This document shows, piece by piece, positions 7,831 through 15,474 of a DNA stretch of 64,000 bases. The notes under the pieces were generated by a model. That model saw only the letters and a program-made list of their open reading frames with translations, did not search any database and was not told where the DNA came from. Origin of the DNA: HKCCE3408 sp039183205 (GTDB lineage: Bacteria; Pseudomonadota; Alphaproteobacteria; Rhodobacterales; Rhodobacteraceae); the NCBI GenBank assembly GCA_039183205.1, contig JBCDBR010000008.1, forward strand, positions 49,233 to 113,232. Reading direction: 5' to 3'. Position 1 is the first letter of the stretch. Every line of letters starts with the position of its first letter. The translations under genes and the position numbers were made by a program.

Positions 7831-9393
7831 TCAATAATCGGTGGGCGCGCCGCCCTCTGCCTTCCGGCGGGCCACAAAGTCGCGCAGTTCCTCGTCGATT
7901 GCCGGATCGATCGGCGGTGGCTCAAATTCGGCAAGGATCTTCTTGTACGTTCGATGCGCCCGTTCGGCCGTCCAAACAGAACCGTCAAGCTGCCAAGCCT
8001 CAAAGTTGCGCCAATCCGACAGGAACGGCTGATAAAAGGCCGATTGGTACCTGTCTTGGGTATGCTGGCAGCCAAAGAAATGGCCGCCGGGCCCAACTTC
8101 GGCAATCGCATCGATGGCAATCTCATCTGGCCCGGTCGCCCACAAGCTCGGCTCGAGATACCTTTGGATCTGTTGCAGAACCTCGCAATCCATCACGAAC
8201 TTTTCGGGGCTGGCGATCAGACCGCCCTCCAGCCAACCGGCTGCATGGTAGACAATGTTGGTGCCCGACTGCACCGCGGCCCACAACGATTGCGAGGTTT
8301 CCCACATTGCTTGCCCATCCGGAACGTTTGACGCACACACGCCGGACGAGCGCATCGGCAAATTGTAATACCGCGCCATCTGACCGGTCATCTGCGTTGC
8401 ACGCATATATTCGGGCGTGCCGAATGCCGGCGCGCCGGATTTCATGTCGACATTGGATGTGAAGGTTCCGATGGCCGCGGGGCATCCGGGCCGGACAACT
8501 TGTCCCAGAACAATCGCCGCTAAGGCCTCCGCGATCGACAGTGTCACAGCACCCGACATGGTCACCGGGCTCATCGCGCCTGCAAGCGTAAAAGGCGTCA
8601 CCACCGTTGGCTGACCGCGCCGAGCCAGCCGCATCAAACCATCAAGCATCGGATGATCATGCTGCAACGGAGAGACGGAATTGATGTTGGTATACATTAG
8701 CGGGGTTGCATCGAATTCATCATGGCTAAGCCCGCCGGCAATGCGCACCATCTCCATAACGTCTTCGACCCGTTCGGCCCCGAGCGAATAGGCATGTGCC
8801 ACTTTGTCGGTCAGCGTCAGTTTTTCATACAAACAGTCAAGATGGCGCGTCGAGGCATGCAGATCGATCGGCTCCACAGGATAGCCCCCGGCGAAGTGGA
8901 TGCAGTTAAAATACTGCGTTAGCTTCATAAATTCCTTGAAGGTCTCGAAATCCCCGGGTCGTTTGCCGCGCGCCATATCCCATGCATTCGGCGGTGAAGA
9001 GACGTTGCCAAAGAGGATATGCCCGTCGCCAACGATAAGCTCTTTGTCCGGATTGCGTGGGGTAAGCGTGAAGGACGACGGCACCAGCGCGATTTGTTCC
9101 ATAACGAATGCCGGGTCCATGAAAACGGTTTCGTCTAGGATGCGACAACCCGCTTTGGCGAGAACCCCACGCGCCTCGGCGTTAAGAAACACGATCCCCA
9201 ATTCCGAAAGGATGCGCATCGCGCCTTGATGGATGGCCTCAATCCCTTCGGCCGTCAAAGGCTCAACCGGCGGGTCGACCAGCTTTGGCACCCGCCAATG
9301 CGTCTGGTCAATCGCATGCCCGCCCGATCGGGCGGCATGTCCGCGCCGCCCCCCTGCGCGCCGGCGCTTTGGTTCCGCGATTTCGGTTGTCAT
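7831..9393 (-). CDS. Trimethylamine methyltransferase (MttB) family protein, non-pyrrolysine type
   Basis: A 520-residue MttB-superfamily protein. Archaeal MttB methylates a corrinoid protein from trimethylamine and needs pyrrolysine, encoded by an internal TAG; this gene is open throughout, so it belongs to the non-pyrrolysine branch, some members of which demethylate quaternary amines such as glycine betaine. Family-like segments include MRILSELGI, VFMDPAFV, the ITLxPRNPxK region and the C-terminal FLSDWRNFEAW. ATG 9393 is preferred because GGGAGA lies about 7 bases upstream; open frame further upstream lacks family similarity. No corrinoid-binding protein or methylcobamide:THF methyltransferase lies within the window, so its methyl acceptor would be encoded elsewhere. 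The substrate is unknown. Confidence 0.9.
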   Translation of the reverse strand: MTTEIAEPKRRRAGGRRGHAARSGGHAIDQTHWRVPKLVDPPVEPLTAEGIEAIHQGAMRILSELGIVFLNAEARGVLAKAGCRILDETVFMDPAFVMEQIALVPSSFTLTPRNPDKELIVGDGHILFGNVSSPPNAWDMARGKRPGDFETFKEFMKLTQYFNCIHFAGGYPVEPIDLHASTRHLDCLYEKLTLTDKVAHAYSLGAERVEDVMEMVRIAGGLSHDEFDATPLMYTNINSVSPLQHDHPMLDGLMRLARRGQPTVVTPFTLAGAMSPVTMSGAVTLSIAEALAAIVLGQVVRPGCPAAIGTFTSNVDMKSGAPAFGTPEYMRATQMTGQMARYYNLPMRSSGVCASNVPDGQAMWETSQSLWAAVQSGTNIVYHAAGWLEGGLIASPEKFVMDCEVLQQIQRYLEPSLWATGPDEIAIDAIAEVGPGGHFFGCQHTQDRYQSAFYQPFLSDWRNFEAWQLDGSVWTAERAHRTYKKILAEFEPPPIDPAIDEELRDFVARRKAEGGAPTDY

Positions 9394-9497
9394 CGGCATC
9401 TCCCGCGGCGGTGCGCTCTGCTGGCATCCAAACAAGCACGGGCGGGCCGCGTCTGCGTTGCCGGTTTGCGACATTGCGCGTCGCAATCGGGGCGCAT

Positions 9498-9776
9498 TCA
9501 CGTCCAGTGCGGCAGTTCTCCACCAGGCAGCCCTGCCCGGATTTGACCGATCCGTTCGGGCGACCAGTTCATCGCGTCGCTGGCTTGCAATACCCAAGCA
9601 TCATCCATCAGCAAGAAATCAACAAGGCTGGCAAGAAAGTCAGGCTCACTGGCGCGTGCGCGCAAATCGTCCAAACTCGCGCCGGTTGCGCCAAGGAAGA
9701 CAGGCAATAGCTCCTCTTGCAGCGCCAGCCAGCCCAGCAACTTCAACGCATCGGTTTCGGCGTGTTCTGCATCCAT
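9498..9776 (-). CDS. DUF3572 family small protein
   Basis: A 92-residue cytoplasmic protein of the alphaproteobacterial DUF3572 family, recognisable by AETDALKLLGWLA, the ELLPVFLGATGAS segment, VDFLLMDDAWV and the C-terminal LPGGELPHWT. No function is established for the family. It lies divergent from the REC-GGDEF gene (86 bases between starts), and in related genomes DUF3572 is often found beside this kind of pleD-like regulator. Length and termini match the family fully. It may be cotranscribed with the downstream mttB-like gene, which starts 104 bases after its stop. Confidence 0.85.
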   Translation of the reverse strand: MDAEHAETDALKLLGWLALQEELLPVFLGATGASLDDLRARASEPDFLASLVDFLLMDDAWVLQASDAMNWSPERIGQIRAGLPGGELPHWT

Positions 9777-9862
9777 CTGGACATCTCCGACAATTCGAAA
9801 GGGTTTTTTAACGATAAAGACAGAATGTCGAGGTCAGTCGAAACCCCGAAAAGCAGCCAGAT

Positions 9863-11221
9863 ATGATCGGCACATTTTTGGTCGTGGACCCTGTCCCGAC
9901 CGCTCGAATTGCTCTGCGCGCCAAATTGCAGTCGGCGCATTACCAGGTGTCGCTGGCGGCGGCCGGCACGGCTGCACTGGCGCTCGGCCCTAACTTGCGA
10001 CCGGACATGATCATCCTCGGCGATGGCCTTGCCGATATCGACACGGCCAGTCTTTGCCGCACCTTGCGTCAGCAGGATTGGGCCGCCGACATTCCCATTT
10101 TGGTCATCGCATCGCGCCGCGAACCGGCCCAATGGGCCGCAATCTTGAAGGCTGGGGCCGATGATATTATCGGCGGTCCAGTCGATGACGGCGCACTTTT
10201 TGCCCGTATCCGACGATCGCTAAGCGATTTAGCGGAGCGGCGCGACCTTGCAGCACGCGTCTCGCCGATGCCGCATGGCGTATGCGGCGCGATTGATTGG
10301 GGTCACACACATACCGGCCTGATCGGATTAGTCAGCAAACGGCCCAGCCATGCACGCGCTTGGCAGTCCGCAATCACGGCCAATACGAAATTGCGGGTCG
10401 AAACCCTCGATCCCAGCCGCATTCTGGGTCGCTCCGGCGCAGAGGCGCGGCACGATGTCTTCGTCATCGACGGGGATATAGGGTCGCTTGGCGATCCGCT
10501 GCGCTTTCTGATCGATTTGCGCGCCCGCGTGCCGGACCGGATCAAGGCCACCGTTGTCTTGTGCAGTGAACAGGACAGCGAAACGGCCGCCAAAGCACTC
10601 GATCTTGGCGCAAATGGCGTCTTCCAAGGCGTGGACGACGCCAAGGAGTGCTGTGCGCGGCTGCTGGCCTTGATGCGCCGCGTGCGGCAGGCCGAACACT
10701 TGCACGCGCTGCTCGATGCAAATCTTGCAATGGCATTGGCCGACCCGCTCACCGGCCTTCAGAACCGGCGCGCCGGGCTACAGCAATTGGCCCAGTTGCG
10801 GGGTGAACCGCATGCGGTGATGATGATTGACATTGATCATTTCAAATCGATCAACGACCGCTACGGACATGCTGCGGGGGACCAAGTGTTGGTTGCGGTG
10901 GCGGGGGTCTTGCGCCAGGCTGGCGCCGACGCGCCAATCTGCGCGCGCATCGGCGGAGAGGAGTTTTTGGTTGCCATCCCCGCACGACAAAACACCGAGG
11001 CGATGGCTTTGGCCAATGCGTTGCGCAAAAAGGTGGCCGATCAAGTTTTGTCCGTCGTGGGACAGGCTCTGCATGTAACCGTCAGTATCGGTGTCGCCAG
11101 TCTTGAGCCTGGAGAAGCTGTCGAAACCACACTGGCTCGCGCCGACCGCGCGCTCTACGCTTCAAAACGACATGGACGCAATCGGGCAAGCCTTGCCCTT
11201 GAGCCGCAACTGGCGGATTGA
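9863..11221 (+). CDS. PleD-like response regulator with GGDEF domain (REC-REC-GGDEF)
   Basis: A 452-residue protein with a first receiver-like domain (~2-120), a second more degenerate receiver-like domain (~145-275) and a GGDEF domain (~285-445) with DPLTGLQNRR, IDIDHFKSIND and GGEEF at 364-368, so diguanylate cyclase activity is predicted. The phosphoacceptor position of the first receiver, usually the Asp in a LLD motif, is G53 in IILGDG; the adjacent D54 is not in the usual place. The RxxD inhibitory site is also absent, with ADAP at the corresponding position. Control may therefore not rely on ordinary phosphorylation or product feedback. The domain order matches PleD, which acts in the cell cycle in Caulobacter, but orthology is not assured. 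Confidence 0.85.
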   Translation: MIGTFLVVDPVPTARIALRAKLQSAHYQVSLAAAGTAALALGPNLRPDMIILGDGLADIDTASLCRTLRQQDWAADIPILVIASRREPAQWAAILKAGADDIIGGPVDDGALFARIRRSLSDLAERRDLAARVSPMPHGVCGAIDWGHTHTGLIGLVSKRPSHARAWQSAITANTKLRVETLDPSRILGRSGAEARHDVFVIDGDIGSLGDPLRFLIDLRARVPDRIKATVVLCSEQDSETAAKALDLGANGVFQGVDDAKECCARLLALMRRVRQAEHLHALLDANLAMALADPLTGLQNRRAGLQQLAQLRGEPHAVMMIDIDHFKSINDRYGHAAGDQVLVAVAGVLRQAGADAPICARIGGEEFLVAIPARQNTEAMALANALRKKVADQVLSVVGQALHVTVSIGVASLEPGEAVETTLARADRALYASKRHGRNRASLALEPQLAD

Positions 11222-11234
11222 AGCAGACCCGCGC

Positions 11235-11747
11235 CTACGGATCGTCTCCCCGATCTGGCGCGTTGCGTGCGATCGCCCGGCGCAAAGATTGCTCAAGCCG
11301 ATCGGCGAAGAGCGCGCGCGCCTCGGGGCTCATTGCCTCAACATGGTCAAGCAAAATGCCATGGCCGGCCTCCTGCAGCGCTGCACCATGCCCACGCTGT
11401 GCCGACAAAGCCACTTCGGCGGCGGCGCGGTCAAAGCTGTCGGCCCGAAGCAATTCGATAAACCCGCGGATCGCCCGCCCCAACGGACGGCTATCTTCGG
11501 CAAAGAGGTCCCGGTTTTCCCGCAATTGGCCACCCAAGGCCCGCCGATCATCCGCCGACAAGGCTGGCACAAACGGGCCCAACCCGATGGCCCTCAAGCC
11601 CATCATGGGGCCATTTGAATGCCGACCAACACCGGAAAACGCCAATCCTGCAACCAGGCCCAAAACCATCAGGTTGAGACCCAAGGATAGGGCCAATGCG
11701 ATCCGCATAACACGCGGCGCGCGCCGTTTGACGGCTGGCTCAGTCAT
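11235..11747 (-). CDS. Spy/CpxP-like periplasmic sensor protein (heavy-metal-sensor type)
   Basis: A 170-residue protein with one N-terminal membrane anchor (~14-38, ALALSLGLNLMVLGLVAGLAF) followed by a helix-rich periplasmic part containing LSADDRRALGGQLRENR and LRADSFDRAAAEVALSAQR, the pattern of Spy/CpxP and CnrX-like proteins. Its start overlaps the upstream membrane-protein stop by ATGA, so they are made together. The gene set with an ECF sigma factor resembles cnrYXH-type signalling, where the periplasmic protein senses metal or envelope stress and passes this to the anti-sigma factor. No metal-ligand cluster is obvious, so the signal is unknown. Confidence 0.75.
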   Translation of the reverse strand: MTEPAVKRRAPRVMRIALALSLGLNLMVLGLVAGLAFSGVGRHSNGPMMGLRAIGLGPFVPALSADDRRALGGQLRENRDLFAEDSRPLGRAIRGFIELLRADSFDRAAAEVALSAQRGHGAALQEAGHGILLDHVEAMSPEARALFADRLEQSLRRAIARNAPDRGDDP

Positions 11748-12124
11748 TGCTCTACCTCAAAATCAAGCGCAAAACCGACAGCATCGAAACCGGCAAAACC
11801 TGCCGCGTTCTGTCCGCTAATCAGTGTCGAGAATACACCGTCGGTGGCAAAAGCGGCCGTGCTGGGCAACACAAGTCCAAAAGTAACGCCCGCAGCACAA
11901 GCCGCCGCCAAGCCCGACACTGTCAGCCACCCTCCCAAAACTTCAACCCATCCGGAGCGGCGGGGTTGGTGGGGGATTGCGGATGCCGCGGCCTCGGCTT
12001 GCCTTATCGTTTCAGCGTCGGCCATGACCCTGGCAATTAAGTCGTCGCTCGGCCCCGGCGCGGCGCGCGCTGCAGCAAAGAAGCTCTCTAGCTCCACCGC
12101 GTCGGTGTCACGATCAGCTGTCAT
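11744..12124 (-). CDS. Single-pass membrane protein, candidate anti-sigma factor
   Basis: A 126-residue protein with an acidic cytoplasmic N-terminus (~1-55), one membrane segment (~66-92, GWLTVSGLAAACAAGVTFGLVL) and a short periplasmic tail. It lies between an ECF-type sigma factor gene (17-base overlap if counted from the upstream TTG; ATG 12124 overlaps by 11 bases) and a Spy/CpxP-like sensor gene (4-base overlap). This size, topology and position are those of membrane anti-sigma factors. ATG 12124 has an AAGGAGG sequence about 10 bases upstream and is preferred over the TTG at 12130. There is no zinc-binding HxxxCxxC motif, so it is not of the ZAS type. The function is inferred from context only. 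Confidence 0.65.
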   Translation of the reverse strand: MTADRDTDAVELESFFAAARAAPGPSDDLIARVMADAETIRQAEAAASAIPHQPRRSGWVEVLGGWLTVSGLAAACAAGVTFGLVLPSTAAFATDGVFSTLISGQNAAGFAGFDAVGFALDFEVEQ

Positions 12125-12701
12125 ATCCAAGCGCCTCCTTCTGGTCCTTCAGCGCCGCTGCCAATGCGCGACGGCCTCGGGCGGTTAAACTCTCCACTGC
12201 CTCAACCGAGATGTCCAATGCGGTAGCAATATCCGGGTTCGACAACCCCTCGATGTGACGCAGCACAACGGCCTGACGTTGCCGCTCCGGCAGGTCTTGT
12301 AACGCCGCATCAAGCGCGGCCCGGCGCGTTGCATCGTCCATCTGCTCGGCCGGCGCCTTTGTCTCGTCTGGCGGCTCCGGCACGGTGTCGAGCGGTGTCG
12401 ACTTCACCCGAGCGCGGATCCGGTCGACCGCAAGATTGGCCGTGACGCGATACAGCCACGTTGCAGGCCGCGCCGGACCATCGGTTTTCCAATCGGCCGC
12501 CGCGCGCCACAGTCGCAGCATCGCCTCCTGCGCGACATCCTCGGCCTCGGCCTGGTTTCCCAGAACCCGGGCGGCATGACCGAGCGCCTTGGGCAGCAAA
12601 CGCTTGGTCAAGACCCGCGCCGCAGGGGTGTCGCCCCGCGCAAACAAGACCATGAGCGCATCGTCCGAGAGCGCGTCGAGTTCTGCATCCTGCGGCGGCA
12701 T
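12114..12701 (-). CDS. ECF-type RNA polymerase sigma factor
   Basis: A 195-residue sigma-70 family protein with region 2 (~28-100: AARVLGNQAEAEDVAQEAMLRLW, then TWLYRVTANLAVDRIR) and region 4 (~130-185: LPERQRQAVVLRHIEGLSNPDIA, SVEAVESLTARGRRAL). The size and absence of regions 1 and 3 place it in the ECF group. It would direct RNA polymerase to a small regulon and be held inactive by the coupled membrane protein downstream. An EF-hand protein gene lies just upstream on the same strand with a strong hairpin in between. ECF genes are usually autoregulated, and a candidate control region with an inverted repeat lies ahead of the EF-hand gene. Confidence 0.9.
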   Translation of the reverse strand: MPPQDAELDALSDDALMVLFARGDTPAARVLTKRLLPKALGHAARVLGNQAEAEDVAQEAMLRLWRAAADWKTDGPARPATWLYRVTANLAVDRIRARVKSTPLDTVPEPPDETKAPAEQMDDATRRAALDAALQDLPERQRQAVVLRHIEGLSNPDIATALDISVEAVESLTARGRRALAAALKDQKEALGYDS

Positions 12702-12732
12702 AATCGATGTCTACCGGTCCTTTACGGCGGAG

Positions 12733-12762
12733 GCAAAGGGCACCCATGATGGTGCCCTTTGC
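12733..12762. terminator. Perfect 12-bp stem-loop between EF-hand and sigma factor genes
   Basis: The arms GCAAAGGGCACC (12733-12744) and GGTGCCCTTTGC (12751-12762) are perfectly complementary around a 6-base loop CATGAT. It lies in the 86-base gap after the EF-hand gene stop and before the sigma factor start on the minus strand. No U-run follows on the minus strand, so full termination is uncertain; partial attenuation or 3'-end protection of the EF-hand message is equally possible. Confidence 0.6.
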
Positions 12763-12787
12763 AGACCAAAGCAAACCTGCCCCTGGG

Positions 12788-13282
12788 TCAGCCACGATGT
12801 CCAAAGACGCCGCCACGACCCGGCTCACCCATCCGGCCACGTGCCTGTTCGAACTCTTCTGCATTGATGCTGCCATCGCCATCCGCGTCCAGCCGCTCGA
12901 AAATCCGCTCAGCAAACCGCATGCGCCGGTCCTCTTCTTGCGCGTCGCGCACGGCCGCGATTTCATCTTGGCTGACGCTCCCATCGGCATTTGTGTCGAA
13001 GTTCTCAAAGAAACGGTCGACGTTTTGCATGGCGCGTTCGGTGGCCTGCGCAGTCATTTCCTCGCGCGTGATGGTCCCGTCACCATCGGCATCAGCCTGT
13101 TCGAACCCGCGCTCTCCGCGCGCCATCAGCTCTTCTAAGGTGAGCGCGCCATCGCCATCGGCATCAAGTTCGGCAAATACCTCCGCACCGGGTCTTGGCC
13201 CCTCTTGCGCCACCGCCGGCAGACCAGCGACAACACCCAAAGGCAACAACAGCGACAGAGTGATGATTTTACGATCCAACAT
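12788..13282 (-). CDS. Exported four-EF-hand calcium-binding protein
   Basis: A 164-residue protein with an N-terminal signal peptide (~1-26, hydrophobic ITLSLLLPLGVVAGLPAVA then QE) and four EF-hand loops: DADGDGALTLEE, DADGDGTITREE, DTNADGSVSQDE and DADGDGSINAEE. It should bind Ca2+ or a similar cation in the periplasm. It is the first gene of a unit continuing with a sigma factor, anti-sigma candidate and Spy-like sensor, separated from the sigma gene by a strong stem-loop. The context suggests it is either a regulon target or part of the sensing apparatus. Which is the case cannot be decided from sequence. Confidence 0.85.
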   Translation of the reverse strand: MLDRKIITLSLLLPLGVVAGLPAVAQEGPRPGAEVFAELDADGDGALTLEELMARGERGFEQADADGDGTITREEMTAQATERAMQNVDRFFENFDTNADGSVSQDEIAAVRDAQEEDRRMRFAERIFERLDADGDGSINAEEFEQARGRMGEPGRGGVFGHRG

Positions 13283-13326
13283 GTCTTCTTTTCTCCTGTT
13301 AAGCTTCTTGCTTGCCTCCGTCTCAC

Positions 13327-13377
13327 GGCCAGCGAGATAAATTCCGTCGCAACTTTTTCGAAAATCTCGCGCTGGCC
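13327..13377. promoter_or_regulatory. Imperfect inverted repeat upstream of the EF-hand/sigma unit
   Basis: The arm GGCCAGCGAGAT (13327-13338) is mirrored by ATCTCGCGCTGGCC (13364-13377), complementary except for a 2-base insertion. It sits 45-95 bases upstream of the EF-hand gene in the 186-base divergent region shared with the DUF983 gene. It may be an operator or part of the promoter used by the neighbouring sigma factor; no confident -35/-10 pair was assigned. Confidence 0.35.
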
Positions 13378-13468
13378 GCGGCGCAGCGTCGCGTGTGGCT
13401 TTGTCTCGCTTTGCCTTCCCGTATCTTTTTCATAGGACAAGCGTATCGCATGATGGCAGGACATACCG

Positions 13469-13861
13469 ATGTCGGACGTAGACACGACGCAGCAAGAGAC
13501 CTTTCCCAAAGATAGGCCCGCCTGGCCCGCCATTCGCCGCGGTTGGCGACAGCGATGCCCGGAATGCGGGCGCGGCACGCTTTTCGACGGCTACCTTAAA
13601 TTGCGGACCGAATGCCCGATCTGCCAAGCGGATATGACCCATGCGCGCGCCGATGACGGGCCGGCCTATCTGTCGATTTTGATCACGGCAAAGGTGATGG
13701 GTCCGCTCATGCTATGGACGTATTCGGCGTTCCAGCCCGATCCTGTCTTGTTGGCGGCGGTCTTTTGCGTTGGCGTTTCGGCCATGGCGCTTTACCTCTT
13801 GCCGAGGTTGAAAGGGATGATTGTGGGGATCCAATGGGCCAAGCGGATGCACGGGTTTTAA
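13469..13861 (+). CDS. DUF983 family membrane protein
   Basis: A 130-residue protein of the DUF983 family, recognised by RRGWRQRCPECGRGTLFDGYLKL and the second CPIC cysteine pair, which together could bind zinc, followed by ADDGPAYLSILI and two C-terminal membrane segments (~68-90 and ~93-113). The family function is not established. The Cys pairs lie at about residues 30-33 and 49-52. The gene overlaps the following NUDIX hydrolase gene by 28 bases, so they are coupled. This DUF983-NUDIX pairing is seen in other Rhodobacterales. Confidence 0.9.
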   Translation: MSDVDTTQQETFPKDRPAWPAIRRGWRQRCPECGRGTLFDGYLKLRTECPICQADMTHARADDGPAYLSILITAKVMGPLMLWTYSAFQPDPVLLAAVFCVGVSAMALYLLPRLKGMIVGIQWAKRMHGF

Positions 13862-14517
13862 CCGACGCACCCATTCGGGACGCGGCAACGATCATATTGC
13901 TTCGCGATGCAACGACACGGCCGCGCGTGCTAATGGGTCAACGCGGCAAATCTGCGGCGTTCATGCCGTCGAAATTCGTCTTTCCCGGCGGCGCGGTCGA
14001 CCCTGATGATGCGCGGATGCCACTGTCTCGAGCCATTCCAGCGGGCGATCATGCAGCGCTCAGCAAGCGGTCCGAGGTAAGACCCGAGACCCTGATTTCT
14101 GCTGCGACCCGTGAGCTTTGGGAAGAAACCGGGCTGCTTCTTGGCCAAAGCGGTGTTTGCGCGGACCCGCCCCTGGGTTGGCAAGGCTATTGCGCCACTG
14201 GGAATTTGCCCGATGGCGCATCGATGTCGTTTCTGTTTCGTGCGATCACCCCGCCGGGACGGCCCCGCCGATTTGATGCAAGGTTCTTCTTGGCCGCCGC
14301 CGACGCGCTCGCCTCCGATCCCGACGATTTTTCAGGCGCCGAGGATGAGCTGAGCCACTTGCAATGGGTTCCGTTAGAAGACGCTCGCGGCTTTGACATG
14401 CCGTTTATTACCGAAGTGGTTCTGGCCGAGCTTGGCGCCCGTATCACGGGGCGCGCCGCCGAGGGCGTGCCGTTTTTTGACAATGCCCATGATGCAAGCC
14501 AGTTTTTCCGGCTCTAG
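13834..14517 (+). CDS. NUDIX hydrolase
   Basis: A 227-residue NUDIX hydrolase that would cleave a nucleoside diphosphate linked to another group, or CoA, in the cytoplasm. The NUDIX box is visible as ETLISAATRELWEETGLLLG (REx2EExG core). The preceding KFVFPGGAVDPDDARMP segment resembles the NUDT7/NUDT19-like group. ATG 13834, inside the end of the DUF983 gene, is chosen because the conserved DAATIILL strand starts ~20 residues later; an earlier ATG at 13714 would give an unconserved extension in the DUF983 reading region. The stop overlaps the convergent transporter stop. Confidence 0.85.
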   Translation: MGQADARVLTDAPIRDAATIILLRDATTRPRVLMGQRGKSAAFMPSKFVFPGGAVDPDDARMPLSRAIPAGDHAALSKRSEVRPETLISAATRELWEETGLLLGQSGVCADPPLGWQGYCATGNLPDGASMSFLFRAITPPGRPRRFDARFFLAAADALASDPDDFSGAEDELSHLQWVPLEDARGFDMPFITEVVLAELGARITGRAAEGVPFFDNAHDASQFFRL

Positions 14518-15422
14518 AACGTGCCAGCCACGATCAACCCGAGCGACAGAACGATCAGTCCGATACCGATCGCCTCGGATCGTTTGACGCGTTCTTTCAA
14601 CCAAAACACCGAAAACAAAAAGGTGAAGACCAATTCGATTTGGCCGAGCGCTTTGACATAGGCCGCGGTTTGCAAGGCGAATGCCGTGAACCAACCAATC
14701 GATCCCAGCATGGAGGTTGCGCCCATCGGAAGAGCCACGCGCCAGGCCAAGAAAACGCGCGCGATCTCGCGCCGGTCGCGCCAGGCAAGCCATAGGCCTA
14801 AGCTCAACACTTGAACCGAGGTCGCCGTCAATAGAGCAAGCGCCGCGCGCAGCGGAGCATCGCCCCCGCTAAGGCTGAGCGTCGCACCCCGGTAACACAC
14901 GGCCGACACGCCAAACAAAAGACCAGAGGCAAGCCCGTAGCCCGAAGCCACATTGAAAATCCGCGCCGAAAGCGGCAACCCGGTTTCCTCAGGCGGGTCG
15001 GACAGGACCAAAACGCCGATAAAGCCCACGGCGATTGCAATAACGACCGGAACCGACACCGCCTCGCCCAAAACGACCAGGCCAACGAGCGCCGTCAGGA
15101 TGACCTCGGATTTTTTGAGCGTAATGCCCACGTAAAAATGTCTATGGGCGAACAATGCCACCACACAGGCGGTGGCGGTCATTTGCGCCAATGCGCCGAT
15201 GACGGAATAGGTCAGGTAACCGGGGGCCGGTTCGGGCCATGCCTGCCCGGTCGTCGCTTTGTAGGCCACCAAAGCCAGCGCAACAAACGGCAACGCGTAG
15301 ACAAAGCGCGCCCACGTGGCGCCTGCGGTCGACAGGGTCGTCACCTTTAGGTGCCGTTGCAGCAGAAACCGCAGGTTCTGCATGAAGGCAGCGAAAATGG
15401 TGACGGGGATCCAAAGCGGCAT
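14514..15422 (-). CDS. DMT superfamily (EamA) transporter
   Basis: A 302-residue inner-membrane protein with about ten hydrophobic helices arranged as two EamA halves; the second half shows GATSMLGSIGWFTAFALQTAAYVKALGQIELVFTFLFSV-type DMT features (MLGSIGWFTAFAL, then YVKALGQIELVFTF and FWLKERVKRSEAIGI). These carriers export amino acids or other small metabolites; the substrate is unknown. The start ATG 15422 is preceded closely by GAGGGGG. It is on the same strand as, and 52 bases downstream of, the desaturase gene. Confidence 0.85.
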   Translation of the reverse strand: MPLWIPVTIFAAFMQNLRFLLQRHLKVTTLSTAGATWARFVYALPFVALALVAYKATTGQAWPEPAPGYLTYSVIGALAQMTATACVVALFAHRHFYVGITLKKSEVILTALVGLVVLGEAVSVPVVIAIAVGFIGVLVLSDPPEETGLPLSARIFNVASGYGLASGLLFGVSAVCYRGATLSLSGGDAPLRAALALLTATSVQVLSLGLWLAWRDRREIARVFLAWRVALPMGATSMLGSIGWFTAFALQTAAYVKALGQIELVFTFLFSVFWLKERVKRSEAIGIGLIVLSLGLIVAGTF

Positions 15423-15474
15423 GCCCCCTCATGCGCGCTGCATCAGCGCGGCGCAAGATGCGGCGGTGTGCAGA

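Noticed and set aside
7818..7832. Possible FNR-like site TTGATCAGTTGATCA near the mttB stop
   Set aside because: The second half is TGATC rather than ATCAA in the right phase, and it lies at a gene end rather than ahead of a promoter.
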